DNA of 64,000 nucleotides from Acetobacteraceae bacterium. GTDB lineage: Bacteria; Pseudomonadota; Alphaproteobacteria; Acetobacterales; Acetobacteraceae. This document shows, piece after piece, positions 58,653 to 64,000 of this stretch. The stretch lies in assembly GCA_021732665.1 (NCBI GenBank), contig JAKFUL010000017.1, positions 57,797 through 121,796 on the forward strand, given 5' to 3'. Under the pieces are notes generated by a model that had not been told where the DNA came from, did not search any database, and worked only from the letters and a program-made list of their open reading frames with translations. The position numbers and the translations under genes were made by a program. Within the stretch, counting starts at the first letter, position 1. The number at the start of each line of letters is the position of its first letter.

Positions 58653-59608
58653 TCCCCCGCCGCGCCCTGCTCGCCACCCCTCTCGCTGCGCCCGCCTTGG
58701 CCCAGGCGCCCTGGCCGCGCCGCCCCATCACACTCATCGTCCCCACCGCCCCGGGAGGTGCGACCGATGTGCTCGGCCGCGTCATGGCGCAGAGCATCGG
58801 CGCCACGCTGGGCGCCACGGTGGTGGTGGAAAACCGTGGCGGCGCCGCCGGCGTCATCGGCACCGAGCAGGCGGCGGCGGCCAATCCCGATGGCCACACC
58901 ATCGCTGTGGGCATGATCAGCACGCTGACGGTCAACCCGCACATCTATCCGCGCCTGCGCTACGACCCGCTGCGCGACTTCGCCCCCATCGGCCTGATCG
59001 CCCAGGTGCCCATGGTGCTGCTGGCGCAAAAACGCCTGGCCGAGGGCGGGCTGGCCGGCTTCATCGCCCGGGTCCGCGCGGCCCCCGATACCATCACCTA
59101 TGGCTCGGCCGGTGCGGGCTCCAATGTGCATATCGGCATGGTGGCCTTCCTCGACGCCGCCGGCCTCAAGATGGTGCATGTGCCCTATCGCGGCTCGGGC
59201 CCGATGGCGATCGACCTCGTCGCCGGCACCATCGACAGTGGCATGACCGGCACGCCCACCGCCCTGCCGCTGGTCCGCGACAACCGCCTGGCCGGCCTGG
59301 GCAGCACCGCCGCCGCGCGCCTGGCGGCCACGCCCGATGTGCCGGCGATCAGCGAGGTGATCCCGGGCTTCGAGGTGATGCAATGGTATGGGCTGGTCGC
59401 GCCCGCCCGCACGCCGCCCGAGATCGTGGCGCGGCTGCACGAGGCGACGAATATCGCCCTGGCCGATGAACAGGTGCGCCACCGCCTGGCCGATGAGGGC
59501 GCCATCCCCGACCCGCGCACGGCCGAGGAGTTCCGCGCCTTCATCGCGGCCGAGCTGGCGCGCTGGCAGGTGGTGGTCCGCCGCAACAATGTCCGGCCGA
59601 ATGACTGA
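58649..59608 (+). CDS. Tripartite tricarboxylate transporter receptor (Bug family) 2
   Basis: A second 319-residue Bug protein with a twin-arginine-like signal (MIPRRALLATPLAAPALAQ). Family segments ITLIVPTAPGGATDVLGRVMAQ, NRGGAAGVIGTEQAA and KMVHVPYRGSGPMAIDLV are clear. It differs enough from copy 1 to suggest a different ligand. The start overlaps the CoA-transferase stop (ATGA). The SDR gene follows after nine bases. Confidence 0.9.
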   Translation: MIPRRALLATPLAAPALAQAPWPRRPITLIVPTAPGGATDVLGRVMAQSIGATLGATVVVENRGGAAGVIGTEQAAAANPDGHTIAVGMISTLTVNPHIYPRLRYDPLRDFAPIGLIAQVPMVLLAQKRLAEGGLAGFIARVRAAPDTITYGSAGAGSNVHIGMVAFLDAAGLKMVHVPYRGSGPMAIDLVAGTIDSGMTGTPTALPLVRDNRLAGLGSTAAARLAATPDVPAISEVIPGFEVMQWYGLVAPARTPPEIVARLHEATNIALADEQVRHRLADEGAIPDPRTAEEFRAFIAAELARWQVVVRRNNVRPND

Positions 59609-59617
59609 GGACCGGCC

Positions 59618-60367
59618 ATGAAGACCGCCATCGTCACCGGCGCCGCGCGCGGCATTGGCCTGGCCACAGCCCGCAAATTCCTGGCCGAGGGTTGGGCCGT
59701 GGCGCTGCTGGACCTGGCCGACGCCACCCAGCCGGATGCGCCGGAGACCACGCTGGCGCGGCACTGCGATGTTTCCGACCCGGCTTCCGCCGCAGCCGCC
59801 GTGGCCGCGGTGATGCAGAAATTCGGCCGGATCGACGCGCTGGTGAACAATGCCGGCATCGCCATCTTCAAGCCGCTGTTGGAGACCACGCTGGAGGATT
59901 GGAACCAGGTCCTGGCGGTGAACCTGACCGGCCCCTTCATCATGGCCCAGGCGGTGGCGCCGCTGATGACCCGGGGTGGGGCGATGGTGAACATCACCTC
60001 GATCTCCGGCCTGCGGGCTTCGACGCTGCGGGTGGCCTATGGCACTTCCAAGGCGGGGCTGGCGCATCTGACCAAGCAACTGGCGGTGGAGCTGGCGGGC
60101 TTGGGCATCCGGGTCAATGCGGTGGCGCCGGGGCCGGTGGACACGGCCATGGCAAAGGCTGTGCACACGCCCGAGATCCGCGCCGATTATCACGACGCCA
60201 TCCCGCTCAACCGCTACGGGTTGGAAAGCGAGCTGGCGGAGGTGATCGTGTTTCTCTGCTCGGACAAGGCCAGCTATCTGACGGGGCAGGTGATTGCCGT
60301 CGATGGCGGGTTCGACAGCACGGGGATAGGGCTGGCCACGCTGCGGGCGGCCAGGCGGAACCTGTAG
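59618..60367 (+). CDS. Short-chain dehydrogenase/reductase
   Basis: A 249-residue classical SDR. The cofactor motif is VTGAARGIGLATARKF near residue 6, NNAGIAIFKP is near 83, and the catalytic Ser-Tyr-Lys are in NITSISGLRAS and VAYGTSKAGLAHLT near 128-150. It ends with a conserved GQVIAVDGGFDSTG. It probably oxidises or reduces a hydroxy acid derived from the imported substrate, by context. It converges with the cupin gene two bases away. Confidence 0.92.
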   Translation: MKTAIVTGAARGIGLATARKFLAEGWAVALLDLADATQPDAPETTLARHCDVSDPASAAAAVAAVMQKFGRIDALVNNAGIAIFKPLLETTLEDWNQVLAVNLTGPFIMAQAVAPLMTRGGAMVNITSISGLRASTLRVAYGTSKAGLAHLTKQLAVELAGLGIRVNAVAPGPVDTAMAKAVHTPEIRADYHDAIPLNRYGLESELAEVIVFLCSDKASYLTGQVIAVDGGFDSTGIGLATLRAARRNL

Positions 60368-60369
60368 CG

Positions 60370-60783
60370 TCAGCCGCCGCGCAGCACGGCCAGATCCTCG
60401 GCATCGAGTTCCACCGGGGTGCCGGCGCGGATCAGGCCAGCGAAATCCTCGTCCGGCACCATCATGGTCAGGCAGTAGAGTTTGCCCGGCCCCGGGTTGC
60501 GGACCAGGTGTTCGGTGCCCGGCTTGAGCATCAGGCAGTCGCCCTGGCGGATTGGTTGCTCCACCCCATCCGCCACCGCCACGCCCTGCCCATGCAGCAC
60601 GTAGAACACCTCCTGCGCCCGCGTGTGGGTGTTGGGCGGCGTGGCGCCGCCGGGGGCGAAAATCTCCACCACCATGGTGAAGCCCGCCCCTTCCGCGATC
60701 GGGTCGAACAGGCAGGCGAAGTAGTTGGTGTCCTGGGGCGAGATGCGGAAGGCCTGCACCTTCCCGGCGGGGCGGAAGATCAT
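60370..60783 (-). CDS. Single-domain cupin protein
   Basis: A 137-residue beta-barrel protein. The metal-binding motifs are THTRAQEVFYVLHGQGVAVAD near residue 53 and the second histidine in LKPGTEHLVRNPGP near 93. It could be a small isomerase, dioxygenase or sensor; no substrate is indicated. It follows the ABC binding-protein gene by three bases and is likely cotranscribed with it. Confidence 0.87.
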   Translation of the reverse strand: MIFRPAGKVQAFRISPQDTNYFACLFDPIAEGAGFTMVVEIFAPGGATPPNTHTRAQEVFYVLHGQGVAVADGVEQPIRQGDCLMLKPGTEHLVRNPGPGKLYCLTMMVPDEDFAGLIRAGTPVELDAEDLAVLRGG

Positions 60784-60786
60784 GGC

Positions 60787-62364
60787 TCAGTCCAGCCGGA
60801 TATCGCGCACGGAGAACTGGTTGTCCGCCCGGTGCGTCAGCGCCACGCCCTGGCGGTGCGCCCAGGGGATCATCATGTGGTAGATGGGCAGATGCCCGAC
60901 ATCGGCATTGTGCAGCCGGTGCATGCGAAGCATCGTCGCGCGCCGCGCCGCCGGGTCCAACTCGCTGTCCAACGCTGCCAGCAGGCCGTCAAACTCCGCA
61001 TTGCTCCAACCGCCCATGTTCCAGCTGGCCGCGCCGCCCAGGCTGCGCGAGGCCATCACCGCGCGCAGCGTGTAGCTGGCGTCGAATGTCGGCACCCCCC
61101 AGCTCAGCGCGTAGAAGCTGCTCTCCTGCCGGCGGATTTTCTGGGTGAACTGGGCGTTGGGGATGAGGTTCAGCTGCGCCCGGATGCCGATCTGGGCCAG
61201 CATGGCGGCAATGGCCTGGCAGGCCTCATCATAGGTGCCGACGGGGCAGTCGAAGGGCACCGAAAAGCCGTTCGGGTAGCCGGCCTCGGCCAGCAGCGCC
61301 CGCGAACGCGCGCGGTCCAGCGGCAGGCGGGCATCGGTGCTCTGGTCCCAGCCGTTCACGAACTGCGTCCACATGCTGCCCGTCGGCACCGCCTGGCCAC
61401 GCAGCGTGGCGCGGCGCAGCGCCTCCACATCGATGGCATGGGCCACGGCCTGGCGCACCCGCAGGTCGCGGAACGGGTTGCGGCCGGGGGTGTCGGCGTT
61501 GGGCAGCTCTTCCACATCCTGGCGGAAGGCGAGGAACACCGTGCGGTTCTCCTGCCCGTCCAGCACCCGCAGGCGCGGATTGGCGCGGATGCGCGTCACA
61601 TCCTGCACCGGCACGACATGCACGAAATCGACCTCGCCCGAGAGCAGCGCGGCGACCCGGGTGGAATCCGAGGTCAGCGTGATGTGGTGGTATTCATCGA
61701 CATTGCCGCGCGCCACGCCGGCCGCCGCGCCCCACCAGTTGGGGTTGCGGACCATGATGGTGCGCTGATCCTGCTCACGCGTGCGGATCATGTAGGGGCC
61801 GGTGCCATTGGCGTTGCGTACCGCGAAAAGCTCCTCGCGCTGGGCGAAATTCTGCGGGACCGTCGAGCGGTTCGCCTCCGACCATCCCCGATCCATGATC
61901 ATCACGCGGGTCATCTTGTCCGGGATCACCGCGTCGGGGACGCGGGTGATGATATCGACGGTGTTGGCGTCCACCGCCTCGGCGCGGATGACGGTGTCGA
62001 CGAAGATGCCGTAGTTGGAGGTGGGTGCCAGGGCGCGGGTGATGGAGAAGACCACGTCATCGGCATCGAAGGCCTCGCCGCCGGCGAAGCGCACGCCGGG
62101 GCGGAGGTGGAAGCGCCAGCGTGTCGGCTCCGGCTGTTCCCAGCGCGTGGCCAGGCCCGGGGCGATCTTCAAATCGTCGCCACGATGGGTCAGGCTTTCA
62201 TAGATCTGCTGCACGACCAGGAAGGTGAAAAGCGCGTTGGTGGCATGCGGGTCGAGCGTCGCCGCATCCACGCTGGTGGCCATGCGCAGCACGCGCGGCG
62301 GGGTGGTCTGGGCCATCGCTGGCGCGGCGGCCAGCAGGGCGGCGAAAAGCAGCGGGATGCGCAT
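60787..62364 (-). CDS. ABC transporter substrate-binding protein (DppA/OppA family 5)
   Basis: The 525-residue protein has a Sec signal peptide (IPLLFAALLAAAPAMAQ). The mature part has the family 5 segments RMATSVDAATLDPHATNALF, FHLRPGVRFAGGEAFDADDVVFS near residue 95, and RQAVAHAIDVEALRRA near 300. It should bind peptides, nickel-chelates or related solutes. GGAGGA precedes the ATG at 62364 by six bases. Permease and ATPase genes are not seen; only a cupin gene follows. Confidence 0.92.
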   Translation of the reverse strand: MRIPLLFAALLAAAPAMAQTTPPRVLRMATSVDAATLDPHATNALFTFLVVQQIYESLTHRGDDLKIAPGLATRWEQPEPTRWRFHLRPGVRFAGGEAFDADDVVFSITRALAPTSNYGIFVDTVIRAEAVDANTVDIITRVPDAVIPDKMTRVMIMDRGWSEANRSTVPQNFAQREELFAVRNANGTGPYMIRTREQDQRTIMVRNPNWWGAAAGVARGNVDEYHHITLTSDSTRVAALLSGEVDFVHVVPVQDVTRIRANPRLRVLDGQENRTVFLAFRQDVEELPNADTPGRNPFRDLRVRQAVAHAIDVEALRRATLRGQAVPTGSMWTQFVNGWDQSTDARLPLDRARSRALLAEAGYPNGFSVPFDCPVGTYDEACQAIAAMLAQIGIRAQLNLIPNAQFTQKIRRQESSFYALSWGVPTFDASYTLRAVMASRSLGGAASWNMGGWSNAEFDGLLAALDSELDPAARRATMLRMHRLHNADVGHLPIYHMMIPWAHRQGVALTHRADNQFSVRDIRLD

Positions 62365-62474
62365 GGGGGTCCTCCGGAAGGGGCTGGTATCAATTGTGTG
62401 GCCACCCATCGCAATCCCGCAAGCTTGCCCCTATATTGCGGTTTGGACAGAAACGCCCTGGAGCCAAACACATC

Positions 62475-63410
62475 ATGTCTCGCTTTGCCCGTTTTCTCGC
62501 CGTGACCGCCGTGGCCGCGCTGGCATTCGCGCCGGTGCTGGCCGAGGCGCGCCCCGGCGGTTCCTCCTCCTCCGGCAGCCGCGGCAGCCGGACCTATTCG
62601 GCGCCGCCCGCCACCAACACCTCGCCCGGCACCGCGCAGCCGATGCAGCGCACCACCACCGAGCCCTCGCGCGCGGCGGCCCCGGCCACCGCCGGCGCGG
62701 CCACCGCGGGTGCGGCCGCTGCGGCGCGGCCCGGCTTCTTTCAGCGCAACCCGCTGCTGGGCGGGCTGATCGCGGGTGGCCTGATCGGCGCCATGCTGGG
62801 CGGCGGCTTCTTCTCGGGCCTGGGCTCGCTGGCCGGCATGCTGGGCTTCCTGCTGCAGATCGCGCTGATCGGCGGCCTGGTCTACCTGGCGGTGATGCTG
62901 TTCCGCCGCCGCCAGCAGCCGGCCATGGCCGGCATGCCGCGCGAAATGGCGCCGCAGGGCGCGCGGCCGATGTTCGGCGGCGGCGGTGCGCCCGCGGCAC
63001 CCCCGGTGACCATAACGGCCGCCGACCAGCACGCCTTCGGCGAGACGCTGGTGGCGATCAACCGCGCCTGGAGCGCGGGCGACACCAGCACCCTGGCGCG
63101 GCTCTCCACGCCCGAAATGGTGCAGTATTTCCGTGACGACTACGCGGCGCTGGCGGCGCGGGGCTGGAAGAACGAGACCAGCGATGTGCGGCTGGAATCG
63201 GGCGACGTGGCCGAGGCCTGGAATGAGGGTGCGCGTGACTATTGCACGGTGGCCATGCGCTTCTCGCTGGTCGACGTGACGCGCAACCTGGCGGATGGCG
63301 CTGTGGTGGAGGGGCATCCTTCCAACCGGCAGACCGTCACCGAGGTCTGGACCTTTGTGCGGGTGCAGGGTGGGCCCTGGCAGCTTTCGGCTATTCAGCA
63401 GACGGGTTGA
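62475..63410 (+). CDS. TIM44-like domain protein
   Basis: A 311-residue protein. A signal or anchor (FLAVTAVAALAFAPVLAEA) is followed by a Ser/Thr/Ala-rich linker, two hydrophobic segments near residues 95-145 (LLGGLIAGGLIGAMLGGGFF and FLLQIALIGGLVYLAVMLF), and a C-terminal TIM44-like domain with INRAWSAGDTSTLARLSTPEMVQYF near 195. This layout is the Tim44-like family of alphaproteobacteria, thought to act in envelope assembly. It ends directly against repeat copy D. Confidence 0.82.
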   Translation: MSRFARFLAVTAVAALAFAPVLAEARPGGSSSSGSRGSRTYSAPPATNTSPGTAQPMQRTTTEPSRAAAPATAGAATAGAAAAARPGFFQRNPLLGGLIAGGLIGAMLGGGFFSGLGSLAGMLGFLLQIALIGGLVYLAVMLFRRRQQPAMAGMPREMAPQGARPMFGGGGAPAAPPVTITAADQHAFGETLVAINRAWSAGDTSTLARLSTPEMVQYFRDDYAALAARGWKNETSDVRLESGDVAEAWNEGARDYCTVAMRFSLVDVTRNLADGAVVEGHPSNRQTVTEVWTFVRVQGGPWQLSAIQQTG

Positions 63411-63481
63411 AGGTGGATTGAGAGGAGCTTTGCCCCTCTCAAACTCTCCCCACCAGGGCCGACCCGGCCCTGGACCGTGGG
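63411..63481 (+). repeat. Composite palindromic repeat, half copy D
   Basis: Only the first two hairpins of the A/B pattern remain. TTGAGAGGAGC at 63418-63428 pairs with 63432-63442 around TTT, with one mismatch. CCAGGGCCG at 63453-63461 pairs with CGGCCCTGG at 63465-63473 around ACC, followed by the shared ACCGTGG. It fills the whole gap between the convergent TIM44-like and NTF2 genes. Confidence 0.8.
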
Positions 63482-63874
63482 CTACCGGACCTCTGTGCGG
63501 AAGGCTTTGCTGACGATTTGCCAGCCATTGGCGAGTTTCAGCAGCACAAGCACATCGGTGAAGAAGCGAGGGGGGATGGCGCAGTTGAGCTTCACCACCG
63601 CCAGCTCGGGGCCGGCCAAGTCTATGGCCAGGATGCGGTCATGTCTTGGCAGGTTTTGGGAGGCGGCGCTGGGGCGGGTGCGCACGGCCTCGAGCCAGGC
63701 CTGGCGGGGGAGGATGACCACCTCGCCGTCCTTTTCCGAGCGAAGCTCGGAGGCGGGGTGGAAGGCGGCGGCCAGCTTCTCGGTGTCGCCTTCGTAGAGG
63801 CCGTCGAGATAGGTCTGGACGACGGACTGGATGGCGGCGAGGGACTGGGTGTTGGGGATGTTCGTGTCGGGCAT
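63482..63874 (-). CDS. NTF2-fold protein (SnoaL/lumazine-binding-like)
   Basis: A 130-residue protein starting MPDTNIPNTQSLAAIQSVVQ. The N-terminal helix and GLYEGDTEKLAAAFHPASEL are typical of NTF2-like small proteins, and the C-terminus FTDVLVLLKLANGWQIVSKAF is the closing strand pair. An excellent AAAGGAGT site precedes the ATG at 63874. The function is unknown. It ends flush with repeat copy D. Confidence 0.85.
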   Translation of the reverse strand: MPDTNIPNTQSLAAIQSVVQTYLDGLYEGDTEKLAAAFHPASELRSEKDGEVVILPRQAWLEAVRTRPSAASQNLPRHDRILAIDLAGPELAVVKLNCAIPPRFFTDVLVLLKLANGWQIVSKAFRTEVR

Positions 63875-63988
63875 GGGGTAACTCCTTTCATCCACTCTGC
63901 CCGGCTGCGCATGCTTCTTGCAATGGCATCGCACTGGGTTGATGCAGCGCCCCACCCCGCGCACACTCCCGCCCCCGGGAGAATCACC

Positions 63989-64000
63989 ATGTCCATCCAC
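63989..64000 (+). CDS. Possible start of a plus-strand gene (truncated at right edge)
   Basis: GGGAGAA lies a few bases before an ATG at 63989 that opens MSIH. Only four codons are visible, so the product cannot be named. The gene would be divergent from the NTF2-like gene. Confidence 0.35.

Noticed and set aside
59692..62505. A 937-codon open frame on the plus strand
   Set aside because: It crosses the SDR gene out of frame and then runs antisense through the cupin and ABC binding-protein genes; the composition is that of a GC-rich shadow.

Overview
The window is GC-rich (roughly 70 percent by eye), densely packed bacterial chromosome. Gene content points to an alphaproteobacterium, most likely the Acetobacteraceae (Roseomonas-like): rpsT next to dnaA, ileS-lspA-DUF3035 lipoprotein, RpoH, COX15-type heme A synthase, PhaR, TatA, and the excess of orphan tripartite-tricarboxylate (Bug) and TRAP solute-binding proteins typical of that family. 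This assignment is inferred from gene content only. No phage, transposase, CRISPR array, tRNA or rRNA was recognised.

Layout. 1-9.9 kb: a truncated multi-PAS sensor, heme A synthase, a GT2/TVP38 pair, the ileS-lspA-lipoprotein operon and a FAD dehydrogenase. 10-17.6 kb: a lone molybdenum hydroxylase large subunit, a small Rmf-like protein, a hybrid histidine kinase, a CHAP lipoprotein, a DUF4394 protein and TerC. 17.8-21.5 kb: TatA, the overlapping mtnB-mtnD-mtnC methionine-salvage genes, CorA and an Hpt protein. 21.5-27.6 kb: a VOC protein, rpoH with a good promoter, an RluA-family pseudouridine synthase, DUF6476/DUF2256 proteins, a Spy-like protein, an MFS carrier and an orphan ZnuB-like permease. 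27.7-36.4 kb: a soluble PAS-PAS chemoreceptor, a TRAP binding protein divergent from a YihU-like dehydrogenase, an RTX protein, an M81 peptidase and a methyltransferase. 36.4-44.9 kb: mutL, an ABC-F protein, and phaR divergent from a PhaE-like/PhaC-like pair, then a hydrolase and two unrecognised proteins. 45-56 kb: housekeeping genes (alaS, moeB-type E1, dut, coaBC, ubiE, mutM, rpsT, dnaA). 56.5-62.4 kb: a catabolic cluster of two Bug proteins, a CoA-transferase, an SDR, a cupin and an oligopeptide-type binding protein. 62.4-64 kb: a TIM44-like protein, an NTF2-fold protein and the first bases of another gene.

Genes are arranged in tight operons with ATGA/GTGA overlaps, and most convergent pairs are separated by 0-15 bases. 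The clearest unexplained signal is a family of about 250-bp composite palindromic repeats (three full copies and one half copy) sitting directly against stop codons. Their hairpins keep pairing through changes on both arms. A second point of interest is the phaR-phaE-like-phaC-like locus, which resembles a miniature class III polyhydroxyalkanoate synthase.
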